7,163 bases of DNA. Origin: Cyanobacteriota bacterium (lineage in GTDB: Bacteria; Cyanobacteriota; Cyanobacteriia; SKYG9). Shown here piece by piece: positions 1-6,418 of the stretch. The notes beneath the pieces are model-generated. The model ran no database searches. It saw only the letters and a list, made by a program, of their open reading frames with translations, and was not told the origin of the DNA. A program made the translations under genes and the position numbers. The stretch is from positions 1 to 7,163 of the forward strand of contig JANWZG010000188.1 of NCBI GenBank assembly GCA_025054735.1, written 5' to 3'. How positions within the stretch are numbered: position 1 is the first letter of the stretch; each line of letters opens with the position of its first letter.

Positions 1-79
1 CGGGGCCTCGTTTTGGTCGTGGATTTTTGGGTGTGTGCTAAACATGTGGGATGCCCCCACCTCAGCGCCCCGCGCCGGG

Positions 80-153
80 CTTGGGAGAGGGGTTGGGGTG
101 AGGGCAACTGCTTCAACCTAAATTGAAGCAACTCTATCTTCCATAGCTCTAGA
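80..153 (+). repeat. Dispersed repeat, copy A
   Basis: This stretch aligns with 6342-6411 in the same orientation. Both copies carry a TTGGGARAGGGGTTGGG-type core, then TGARGGCAAYTG, then a TTGAA and ACTCT block, and end in TCTAGA, with a few small indels between them. The G-rich core resembles a reiterated intergenic motif common in bacterial genomes, but the match continues about 45 bases past that core, so the two copies are probably members of one longer family. No terminal inverted repeats or coding capacity are visible. The rest of 1-309 holds no gene I can support. Confidence 0.6.
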
Positions 154-248
154 TACCTGTTGCTCCCTATTAGGAGGGCTATGGTGCAATCTACATCGGA
201 TACGATCACTGGGCGCTGTCAGGATTTCAGCTAAGTGACGATCAATCT

Positions 249-271
249 TGAACCCTGAACCCTGATATAAC
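249..271 (+). promoter_or_regulatory. Heptamer repeat and weak promoter-like site before the DUF2555-coaBC pair
   Basis: Two tandem copies of TGAACCC (249-255 and 256-262) plus a partial third are followed at once by TATAAC (266-271), which resembles a -10 box. No good -35 hexamer lies at 16-18 nt: TTGAAC at 248-253 is only 12 nt upstream. If it is used, transcription would begin near 278 and give a leader of about 30 nt before the ATG at 310. The call rests on position and the -10 likeness alone. Confidence 0.25.
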
Positions 272-309
272 TAGGTTAGGCGCTTCTAGAATGAGAGAGG
301 GCAAGGCAT

Positions 310-522
310 ATGCAACAAACCACAGTATTTTCTCGAGACATTGCTACCATGACGGCAGCAGATGTAGAAGCACTCGCCATGCGGTTAGAGAATGATCACT
401 ACACCAGTCCGTTTGCAGCACTGGATGATTGGCACTGCCTGCGAGCGATCGCCTTTCAGCGGCCAGAACTGGTTGAACCATACCTGCACTTGCTGGATTT
501 AGAAGCCTATGACGAATCCTGA
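310..522 (+). CDS. DUF2555 family protein
   Basis: A 70-residue acidic protein that I recognise as DUF2555, a small family of unknown function restricted to cyanobacteria. It has no signal peptide, membrane segment or cysteine pair typical of metal binding. The middle part, with YTSPFAALDDWHCLRAIAF at about 32-50, is the recognisable family core and looks helical. The ATG at 310 follows GAGAGAGG (293-300) at a workable ribosome-binding distance. The last 14 nt overlap the start of coaBC, and a HIP1 site lies inside the gene (445-452). Tight overlap with coaBC suggests co-expression, possibly with this protein setting the level of CoaBC translation; that is inference. A direct role in coenzyme A synthesis is not shown. 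Confidence 0.85.
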   Translation: MQQTTVFSRDIATMTAADVEALAMRLENDHYTSPFAALDDWHCLRAIAFQRPELVEPYLHLLDLEAYDES

Positions 523-1768
523 CGGGGTAGTCAGTGGTAGACGAGTGCTCATCGGCATTACAGGTGGAATTGCCGCTTATAAGCTCTGTGAGGTAATTTC
601 TACTTTGGCGAAGGCGGGGGCTGATGTGCGAGTTGTGATGACCAGCACCGCTGAGGAATTTATTACGCCGCTGACGATCGCCACCCTCAGTCGCCGTGCA
701 GCCTATACCGATCAGAGTTTTTGGCAGCCTACGCATGGACGACCTCTGCATATCGAGCTAGGCGAGTGGGCAGATGTCTTGATCATTGCTCCCCTCAGTG
801 CTAATACCCTCGCCAAGTTAGCTCAGGGTATTGCTGATAATCTACTGACCAATGTAGTGCTGGCTTCTACATGTCCAGTATTGCTAGTACCAGCAATGAA
901 CAACGTCATGTGGCAACAGGCATCTGTGCAGCGCAATTGGCAGCTCTTACTGGCGGATTCTCGCTACCATGGTATTGCTCCTGAGCCAGGTGTGCTGGCT
1001 TGCACTCCGGTAGATGCTCCTGTGCCTAAGACTCCTGGACGCATGGCAGAACCCGCCACCATCCTGGCATATATTACCTCCCTGCTATATACCGTTGGTC
1101 GTCGTGATTTGCTAGGCAAGCGTCTATTGATCAGCGCGGGGGGTACCCGTGAGCATTTGGATCCAGTGCGATTTCTGGGTAACCCGGCTAGTGGCAAGAT
1201 GGGGGTCGCCCTTGCCCAAGCTGCTGCCCATCGGGGGGCGATCGTAATCCTTGTCCATGCTCCACTACTAATGCCATACCCATGCTTACCAGAGTCGGTG
1301 CAGATGGTGCCAGTGCTGACGGCTGAAGAGATGCGTCATGCCTTGCTAGAGCATGTGTTGAATGTGGATTGGGTATTGATGGCGGCAGCAGTTGCCGATG
1401 TAAAGCCAGCAACCTATAGCGCGACGAAACTTGCCAAGGCCGACTTGCCGGAGCAATTGCCCCTTGTCCCTGTGCCTGATATTGTGGCAGAGTTAGCCAT
1501 GTTAAAACAGCCCCATCAATGCTTAGTGGGTTTTGCTGCCCAAACAGGTGATGTTGTTACTCCAGCGAAAGATAAGCTTCTGCGCAAGGGCTTGGATGTG
1601 ATAGTTGCTAATCCTATTGACCAGGCTGATAGCGGTTTTGGCAGCGATCGCAATCAAGCGATTGTGCTGGACAAAACAGGCAGACAGATTGCGATCGCCC
1701 CCTGTACCAAGCTTGAACTAGCTCACCAGATTATTGACATCGTGCAAACCCTGCAATTGTCGCCATAA
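509..1768 (+). CDS. coaBC: Bifunctional phosphopantothenoylcysteine decarboxylase / phosphopantothenate-cysteine ligase
   Basis: A cytoplasmic enzyme of coenzyme A synthesis. The CoaB half joins cysteine to 4'-phosphopantothenate using CTP, and the FMN-dependent CoaC half decarboxylates the product to 4'-phosphopantetheine. The 419 residues fit the usual length. CoaC spans about 12-190: flavin-fold start GITGGIAAYK (16-25), catalytic His81 in PLHIELGEWAD, PAMN with Asn131, and active-site Cys165 before GRMAEP (177-182). CoaB spans about 200-415: GGTREHLDPVRF (211-222), GNPASGKMG (224-232) with the Asn needed for the acyl-cytidylate step, AAAVAD (292-297), a lysine segment at 307-310, VGFAAQTGD, and FGSDRNQ near 377. 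The loop between Cys165 and GRM is 11 residues where about 5 is usual. The ATG at 509 overlaps the upstream stop by 14 nt and lacks a strong ribosome-binding site, which suggests translational coupling. The 67 nt between its stop and the convergent DUF58 gene hold no clear terminator. Confidence 0.95.
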   Translation: MTNPDGVVSGRRVLIGITGGIAAYKLCEVISTLAKAGADVRVVMTSTAEEFITPLTIATLSRRAAYTDQSFWQPTHGRPLHIELGEWADVLIIAPLSANTLAKLAQGIADNLLTNVVLASTCPVLLVPAMNNVMWQQASVQRNWQLLLADSRYHGIAPEPGVLACTPVDAPVPKTPGRMAEPATILAYITSLLYTVGRRDLLGKRLLISAGGTREHLDPVRFLGNPASGKMGVALAQAAAHRGAIVILVHAPLLMPYPCLPESVQMVPVLTAEEMRHALLEHVLNVDWVLMAAAVADVKPATYSATKLAKADLPEQLPLVPVPDIVAELAMLKQPHQCLVGFAAQTGDVVTPAKDKLLRKGLDVIVANPIDQADSGFGSDRNQAIVLDKTGRQIAIAPCTKLELAHQIIDIVQTLQLSP

Positions 1769-1835
1769 TCACGCCATGACTAGTTGATCGGTGAAGACAG
1801 GTTCTGAATCTAGTCTGATGATCTATGCAGTCAGA

Positions 1836-3062
1836 TTACACCAAGACCTTATCTGGATTGACTTGTAGCTGCGTCAAAAGAGTTTCTGTTGGCTGAATTA
1901 CAAGGCCGGGGTGCCCAACAGAACTAGGGGACAAATCGAGCATCGTTGCGGCTTGACTTGCGCCGGGCCACAGCAACCACCGACTACCAGTAGGCAAGGC
2001 TTCTAGGCTAGCCGCATTGGTCGTCAACCACAGCAGAGGCACATCGGTTGGTGGTTCGGTTACTAAATCTTCGCCTGCATAGGTAGAAGCCAAGGTTTCT
2101 AGGGCAGCTTGAGAACTTTGCCAGCTTGTGCGTCCGCCATTGGTTGCTAGGGTTGTCTCACTGTGCAAGAGTCCAGACCCTGCAGTCCACAGTTTCACAA
2201 GCATGGCTTGGCGCAGGGCGTAGAAATAGAGCGATGCGGCTGCAATCACAGCTTGCTCAAACTGGGCGTGATCCCAACTGGCAGCACTGTCTAGACAGAT
2301 GATAATCTCTTGACCGCCGGTGAAAATTTCTAGTTCGCGTACACGCAGCGTACCATAGCGGGCACTGCTGCGCCAATGAATCAAACGGGTGGGATCACCC
2401 CAGCGATAGGGACGCAAAGCACGGGTTAATCCTTCTGTGGCCATGTGAGAGCGATGGTTGCTGCTAAACTGGGGGTTTTCATCCCGGCCCATTGCGTCAA
2501 TTAACGGACATCGACTCAGGGGCAACACTGTAGGATAGACAATCGCCACCGCAGGCACCTGCCGACTGCGCCGACACCAAAATAGTCCCAACGGCGTAGC
2601 TGTCCGCAATTGCACTTCATGCCATCGATAGACTCCCCGCCGTTCTGTAGGATAGCGATAGCTCCAAAGGGCACGATCACGGGCAGGTATACGCTCTAGC
2701 ACGGTTTGGGCAGGAGCACCTAACTTTTGGGGAATTAGGTCTTGCAACTGCAAGAGGGTTTTGGGTTGGTTGGTGTGATTGCTGATCTCCAGTTCAACAA
2801 TCAGGGGATCGCCAACGCTGACTGGCTCGATCGGGTACCGATGGATTTTGATCCCCCGCAGCGATCGCACGGGCAAAATGGCTGAGATGACCAGCATCGC
2901 CAAAATTAGGCCACTGATAACATAAAGCCAACCCGCTAAGGTATTGGTAGCAGCCCCAAAGAAGCTGAGGGCAATGCCTGTCAGCAGGCTACCTGCATAG
3001 GCGGGGCTGACCCAGTGACGCTCTAACCAGTCAGCGATCGGGTGAGACTGTGCCATATCCAA
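1836..3062 (-). CDS. DUF58 domain membrane-anchored protein
   Basis: 408 residues. Two hydrophobic segments near the N-terminus (about 24-41 and 44-63) anchor it in the membrane. The soluble part follows, with the DUF58 signature GDPTRLIHWRSSARYGTLRV at 222-241 and a von Willebrand A-like strand at about 252-262. The metal site there reads DSAAS rather than the classic DxSxS, so metal binding is uncertain. DUF58 proteins often sit beside MoxR ATPases and transglutaminase-like genes and are thought to help assemble or mature envelope proteins; neither partner is next to it here, and its biochemical activity is unknown. The coordinates use TTG at 3062. An in-frame ATG at 3056 starts two codons later (406 residues) and is at least as likely; neither has a good ribosome-binding site. 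The start region lies in a 14-bp duplication. It is 160 nt downstream of the amidase on the same strand. Confidence 0.88.
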   Translation of the reverse strand: MDMAQSHPIADWLERHWVSPAYAGSLLTGIALSFFGAATNTLAGWLYVISGLILAMLVISAILPVRSLRGIKIHRYPIEPVSVGDPLIVELEISNHTNQPKTLLQLQDLIPQKLGAPAQTVLERIPARDRALWSYRYPTERRGVYRWHEVQLRTATPLGLFWCRRSRQVPAVAIVYPTVLPLSRCPLIDAMGRDENPQFSSNHRSHMATEGLTRALRPYRWGDPTRLIHWRSSARYGTLRVRELEIFTGGQEIIICLDSAASWDHAQFEQAVIAAASLYFYALRQAMLVKLWTAGSGLLHSETTLATNGGRTSWQSSQAALETLASTYAGEDLVTEPPTDVPLLWLTTNAASLEALPTGSRWLLWPGASQAATMLDLSPSSVGHPGLVIQPTETLLTQLQVNPDKVLV

Positions 3063-3077
3063 CGTGCCATATCCAAG
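3050..3077. repeat. 14-bp tandem duplication over the DUF58 start
   Basis: GTGCCATATCCAAC at 3050-3063 is followed directly by GTGCCATATCCAAG at 3064-3077, with 13 of 14 bases the same. On the minus strand each copy carries GGATATGGCAC. The proximal copy supplies both candidate DUF58 starts (TTG at 3062, ATG at 3056), while the distal copy supplies an ATG at 3070 that is out of frame. The duplication therefore creates a decoy start next to the real one. Confidence 0.85.
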
Positions 3078-3080
3078 AAT

Positions 3081-3100
3081 GGTTGACCAAGGTTGACCAA
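3081..3100. repeat. 10-bp perfect tandem duplication
   Basis: GGTTGACCAA occurs twice head to tail (3081-3090 and 3091-3100), in the upstream region of the DUF58 gene. It is a second tandem duplication, unrelated in sequence to the 14-bp one that ends 3 nt before it. On the minus strand it reads TTGGTCAACC twice. Confidence 0.85.
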
Positions 3101-3124
3101 AAAGTTCTGAATGGGTTAACCGAT

Positions 3125-3162
3125 CATCAACGGCTAGGCTTACAATCGTCTAGCCTCTGATG
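3125..3162. promoter_or_regulatory. Hairpin between amidase and DUF58 genes
   Basis: CATCA (3125-3129) pairs with TGATG (3158-3162), and GGCTAG (3132-3137) with CTAGCC (3150-3155). This gives an 11-bp stem broken by a 2x2 internal loop, with a 12-nt apical loop. No T-run follows directly on the minus strand, so it is not a standard intrinsic terminator of the amidase gene. It might act as an mRNA-processing or stability element between the two genes; the function is inferred only from the structure and position. Confidence 0.5.
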
Positions 3163-3197
3163 TGGCCAGTACGGACACGCTAACACATCCTCTCACG

Positions 3198-3230
3198 ATT
3201 AGTCAGGAGATTAGTCAGGAGATTAGTCAG
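3198..3230. repeat. 12-bp tandem repeat carrying the amidase stop codon
   Basis: GATTAGTCAGGA begins at 3198, 3210 and 3222, with the last copy incomplete, giving nearly three units. The unit length is a multiple of three, and on the minus strand each unit contains TAA in the same frame. The amidase stop (3225-3223) is therefore followed by two more in-frame TAA codons, at 3213-3211 and 3201-3199. The final codons of the gene (encoding Pro-Asp) are part of the repeat unit, so the array spread outward from the gene end. Confidence 0.9.
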
Positions 3231-4974
3231 GGGCAAGCTGCTGATCTATCCAAGCAACGACCCCATCTGCCAAGGTAGCCGCCAATTGCTGCTGGGCTTT
3301 GGGATCCATAATCCACTCGTACTCGTCGGGGTTAATCATGTAACCCAGTTCTAACAATAGACTAGGGGCGATCGTAGGACGAGTTAGGGCAAGGTTGTTC
3401 CAAAACACGCCATCGGAGGGGCGATGAAGACGCTGCACCAAGTAGTCGTGTAAAAACACGGCTAGGCTGTAGGCTTGGGGATGAAACCAAAAGACAGCAA
3501 CGCCACTAGTATTGAGAGCGTCGCCATCATCGGGTAAGGCGTTGTAGTGCAGGCTAAGGGCGATCGTGGGTTGTGTTTGCTGAATCAGAGCGACACGCGC
3601 CGCCAGGCCCACATCGGTATCAGCCTCGCGAGTCATAACGACCCGCAATCCACGCTGTTCCAATTCTGCACGCAGCAGTTGAGAGATTGTCAGGGCAGCA
3701 GCCTTCTCTGGATAACCCGTTGGCCCTCTAGCGCCAATATCTGCATCACCCCCATGGCCTGGATCCAATAGGACGGTGATGTTCTGTCGATCAGGTGGAT
3801 GGCGTAGGGCAAGCACCAAGGTTGTGCCTTCGTAGCGCAGGGTATAACCCCACTGTTGCCGAGGCTTGAAGCGCAATTGATAGCGCACTTGGGTGGGTGT
3901 AATTTGCTGCCAGTCTAGGCGATCGAGCAATCGATTAGGAGGGGCGTAGATGGTGTCTGTTTGGGCAACGGTATTGTGTAGCGTGATGGAAAAGAGACGA
4001 TCCTCTTGAGTGATGGTGACTGGTACAGGCACTTGTAGCGGAAAGTGTACTTCCGTCCAGTCGGGAAGATCACGGGTTTTCAGACTGCGAATCAGCGATC
4101 GCGGCGGGATAGCTACATCCACAACCTGCACCTCACTGCTCCGGATCCAAGCACCATAGTCTAGGCGTAGCCAGCTTCCCTCTTGACCAGTTACCAGGGC
4201 TTGAGTTCCCTGGGGGAGGGGTGTGAGGCGAGAATAGTCTGTGCTGGGGCCAGTGCGGGCCACGCCAGCTTCAGCCGTGACGATCGCTGCCCGGAAACGA
4301 TTAGGCTCTAGAATCGTCACCGTACCCGGTGCTGGTTGGGTTAGGGTTTGTCCGTTAAAGGTTAGGGTAAAGCGGGGCACCGTAGCAGCCATGGGACGAT
4401 CGAACACGGTACAGCCTTGGAACAGTCCGGTCTGGGCAATGGGAGTAGGCTGATTTTGACGAGTCAGCACAGCATAATTAGGGGGCAACTCGACGCTGGC
4501 CACTTGGGGTTGTAAAGCCAACTGACGATCGCCCACCTGCACCATGACCCTACCCGTTGGAGGAGCAATGGCCTCAAAACACACCACCTCTCCTGGCAAG
4601 CGAGCGATCGCCACCGCAGGCTGAAGAGAATCTTGGGCAAACGCCAGGGATGTAGGCACCTTGGGCCTGGTGTCTAGGCGAGTAATAGTTAGGGTAATCA
4701 CCTGGTTTTGATAGCGCACCTCAAAGCGATTGTCTCCTACCTTGAGGGGAAAGCTAGGGGCAAAGTGCCCAGCCGAGTTGCGAGTGATTGCTTGCCCGTT
4801 CACCGTCACTACCCCTGCGATCGGAGCTGTACCAATCAAAAAAATCTGGGCAGCCGTAGTTTGATGGTTAGCAGGTGGATAAGCTACAACTAGACCAGCT
4901 TCAGCCTGAGCAGGTCGCATCAACCCTCCCCATAGCACCAGTGGCATCATGGCAACCGACGACTTCCAACCCAT
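3223..4974 (-). CDS. N-acetylmuramoyl-L-alanine amidase (Amidase_3), secreted
   Basis: A 583-residue exported zinc amidase that cuts the bond between muramic acid and the stem peptide in peptidoglycan. A short signal peptide ends at AQA-E (about residue 24), so it should act in the periplasm. An Ig-like beta domain lies at about 28-100. A bacterial SH3-like domain covers about 224-287, with GVARTGPSTDYS and GSWLRLDYGAWI, and an AMIN-like beta region about 290-392. The C-terminal Amidase_3 domain is at 398-580. Its expected catalytic set is complete: His407 in DPGHGG, Glu423 in PEKAAAL, His476 in SLHYNA, and Glu542 in LLELGYMIN. The ATG at 4974 has GGGAG nine nt upstream. It starts 40 nt after gshA ends on the same strand. 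Likely roles are cell separation or septal remodelling, as for cyanobacterial AmiC-type enzymes; the exact paralogue cannot be told. Confidence 0.92.
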   Translation of the reverse strand: MGWKSSVAMMPLVLWGGLMRPAQAEAGLVVAYPPANHQTTAAQIFLIGTAPIAGVVTVNGQAITRNSAGHFAPSFPLKVGDNRFEVRYQNQVITLTITRLDTRPKVPTSLAFAQDSLQPAVAIARLPGEVVCFEAIAPPTGRVMVQVGDRQLALQPQVASVELPPNYAVLTRQNQPTPIAQTGLFQGCTVFDRPMAATVPRFTLTFNGQTLTQPAPGTVTILEPNRFRAAIVTAEAGVARTGPSTDYSRLTPLPQGTQALVTGQEGSWLRLDYGAWIRSSEVQVVDVAIPPRSLIRSLKTRDLPDWTEVHFPLQVPVPVTITQEDRLFSITLHNTVAQTDTIYAPPNRLLDRLDWQQITPTQVRYQLRFKPRQQWGYTLRYEGTTLVLALRHPPDRQNITVLLDPGHGGDADIGARGPTGYPEKAAALTISQLLRAELEQRGLRVVMTREADTDVGLAARVALIQQTQPTIALSLHYNALPDDGDALNTSGVAVFWFHPQAYSLAVFLHDYLVQRLHRPSDGVFWNNLALTRPTIAPSLLLELGYMINPDEYEWIMDPKAQQQLAATLADGVVAWIDQQLAPD

Positions 4975-5014
4975 AGGCAGGAACTCCCATCATCTATGCA
5001 CAGCTTGTCCACAG

Positions 5015-6208
5015 CTATGCTGCCACAGGCTGACAAATTTGTGCTGCCAACTCAGTTTCTTGCACCAGCATGGCTTCAGCCGCTTGGGTAATGATGGAAC
5101 GCACATCCCACCCAGCCTGATAGAGCTTTAGCCACTGTTGCGCTTCGTTCCCCTCTCGCAAAATCTTCTGCACAGGAGACAGAAAACAGCTAAATCCTTC
5201 TGCTTTCGCCGTTGTCCAGACTTCGGCATACAGTTCTTGCACCCAATCTCGCGCCACGATCGTCCGTCCATCTTGCCAATGGCGTAGCTCAGCATCCAGA
5301 CCGTAGCGGGCAACCGCCGCCTCGTTAGCATCTGCCAGCGCTACCAACTCATCAGCACGGGTCGTAGCTGCTAGGGTACTTTGTTCCAATGGATCCAAAC
5401 TGGAATCAGTCAGCAGTTGTGTCAGCCGTGCTTCCAATAGGGCTGTGACTGCCAGCAGTGCCAGAGGATCAACCATCAGGTCACAGATTCGTAATTCCAG
5501 ACGATTCAGTGAGTAGGGGCGGTGGTTGCCGTTGGGGCGAACAGACGACCACAGGTGACGCACATTTTGCATCGTGCCCGCTGCAAGTTGTTCATTCGTC
5601 CAGCCAATGAAATGGGCATGGCTCTCAAACAACGGCACATGCTGCGGAGTTTTGGGAAAGACCTGCCAGCGGGTAGAGTGAGATCCAGTAGCTATGCCAT
5701 CGAGGAATGGAGAGGAGGCTGATAGGGCCAAGTACAACGGAGCCTCGACACGCACTAGGCGACAGGCACGCATTAGGGTTTCTGCATCACTAATGCCAAT
5801 ATTGATGTGAATGCTAGCGGTGACGACTTTGGTACCGTAGGTCTGCTCGATGTAGGTATGATAAGGGTTAGCAGGATCCGATCGCTGAAAGTAGCGGGTA
5901 TCTCCCAGGGACAATGTGCTACCAGGAAGGATGGTATAGGTAGGGTTTAGGTGCTGTAGATAGGTACGTAGGCGCTGTCGGGGACGCACAAGGGCACAGA
6001 GGAGGCGATCGTAGCAGGTCATCGGTGGGGTTGTATATTCCACATTGCGGCTATCAGGCTCTCGGACAAAGCCATCCAACGCAGCGACAATCTGGTCAGA
6101 CAAGCCCACAATGTCACCTGCTGTTGTTCCCGTATACATTTCAACTTCAAAGCCCTTGCACAGCACAGCAACCCCTCTCTTCCCTAATGCGACATCTACA
6201 TTCTGCAT
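5015..6208 (-). CDS. gshA: Glutamate-cysteine ligase, cyanobacterial type
   Basis: Catalyses the ATP-dependent first step of glutathione synthesis, forming gamma-glutamylcysteine in the cytoplasm. The sequence matches the cyanobacterial family from KGFEVEMYTG (18-27) onward: DGFVREPDSRNVEYTTPP (45-62), LPGSTLSLGD (94-103), GTKVVTASIHINIGI (125-139), SASSPFLDG (163-171), MQNVRHLWSSVRPNG (213-227), NRLELRICDL (235-244), and KILREGNEAQQWL (348-360). The annotated ATG gives 397 residues, but the first 14 look like an extension. An in-frame GTG at 6166 (codon 15, giving 383 residues and a start MLCKGFEVEMYTG) fits the family start better. It also has GAGGGG (6177-6172) 5 nt upstream, whereas the AGGAGG for the ATG is 14 nt away. 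I keep the longer ORF but favour GTG 6166 as the true start. A gshB partner is not in the window. The amidase gene follows after 40 nt, suggesting a shared transcript. Confidence 0.93.
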   Translation of the reverse strand: MQNVDVALGKRGVAVLCKGFEVEMYTGTTAGDIVGLSDQIVAALDGFVREPDSRNVEYTTPPMTCYDRLLCALVRPRQRLRTYLQHLNPTYTILPGSTLSLGDTRYFQRSDPANPYHTYIEQTYGTKVVTASIHINIGISDAETLMRACRLVRVEAPLYLALSASSPFLDGIATGSHSTRWQVFPKTPQHVPLFESHAHFIGWTNEQLAAGTMQNVRHLWSSVRPNGNHRPYSLNRLELRICDLMVDPLALLAVTALLEARLTQLLTDSSLDPLEQSTLAATTRADELVALADANEAAVARYGLDAELRHWQDGRTIVARDWVQELYAEVWTTAKAEGFSCFLSPVQKILREGNEAQQWLKLYQAGWDVRSIITQAAEAMLVQETELAAQICQPVAA

Positions 6209-6228
6209 TACATCGTGTGCATCCTCCT
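6208..6228 (-). promoter_or_regulatory. Strong ribosome-binding site and 4-codon mini-ORF at the gshA leader
   Basis: On the minus strand a consensus AGGAGG (6228-6223) is followed immediately by ATG CAC ACG ATG TAA (6222-6208). Its TAA shares one base with the long-form gshA ATG (TAATG). The ribosome-binding site touches the mini-ORF ATG and is 14 nt from the gshA ATG, so it is badly placed for both by usual rules. It may be a start-stop coupling device, or a relic if gshA begins at GTG 6166. Confidence 0.35.
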
Positions 6229-6272
6229 ACTGAACTTGATAGTTCCTAACCAGAGTGCTGAGGCCAAGTCCT

Positions 6273-6301
6273 TTGACTATTGACGATTGACTATATAGTC
6301 A
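6273..6301. promoter_or_regulatory. Heptamer array and 14-bp palindrome upstream of gshA
   Basis: Three head-to-tail heptamers TTGACTA, TTGACGA, TTGACTA (6273-6293) run into a perfect palindrome, TGACTATATAGTCA (6288-6301). Because it is palindromic, a -10-like TATAGT can be read on both strands. On the minus strand this would place a transcript start near 6284, about 75-120 nt upstream of the gshA start candidates. No good minus-strand -35 box is seen. It could be a promoter with a dimeric repressor site, or merely a reiterated intergenic motif. Confidence 0.35.
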
Positions 6302-6341
6302 TTCCAGATTAGAAAGAGATAGCCATAGCCCCTCTGCCTCG

Positions 6342-6411
6342 CTTTGGGAAAGGGGTTGGGATGAAGGCAATTGTTTCCAGCTAGTTGAAATGACTCTGAT
6401 ATTTGTCTAGA
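6342..6411 (+). repeat. Dispersed repeat, copy B
   Basis: A diverged copy of the element at 80-153, in the same orientation, sharing the G-rich core and the downstream block that ends in TCTAGA. It lies between the Trypco2 gene and gshA, so its orientation relative to the neighbouring gene is opposite to copy A. Similarity stops at TCTAGA: the following hairpin at 6419 has no counterpart after copy A. No open reading frame is visible. Confidence 0.6.
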
Positions 6412-6418
6412 AGGGAGT

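Noticed and set aside
1..41. A short open frame from the left edge ending in TAA, which could be the C-terminus of an upstream gene.
   Set aside because: Only 12 codons with no recognisable motif; other frames are also open over the same bases.
344..751. A 135-codon minus-strand frame opposite the DUF2555 gene and the coaBC start.
   Set aside because: It is antisense to two well-supported genes, and its composition looks like a shadow of their codon use with no family features.
1769..1835. A possible terminator between the convergent coaBC and DUF58 genes.
   Set aside because: The best stem (TCTGA with TCAGA) is 5 bp with a long loop and no T-run.
4708..4893. Plus-strand frames inside the amidase and gshA genes.
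   Set aside because: They are overlapped fully by genes with complete catalytic or family motifs and show no motif of their own.
5005..5013. A DnaA-box-like nonamer (TTGTCCACA) between gshA and the amidase gene.
   Set aside because: A single site one base off the consensus, with no cluster, AT-rich stretch or dnaA/dnaN neighbour; not evidence of an origin.
5015..6208. The idea that gshA, amidase and DUF58 form a dedicated new pathway.
   Set aside because: The same strand and the short gshA-amidase gap allow co-transcription, but the known functions do not connect, and the 160-nt repeat-filled gap before DUF58 argues against a tight operon.
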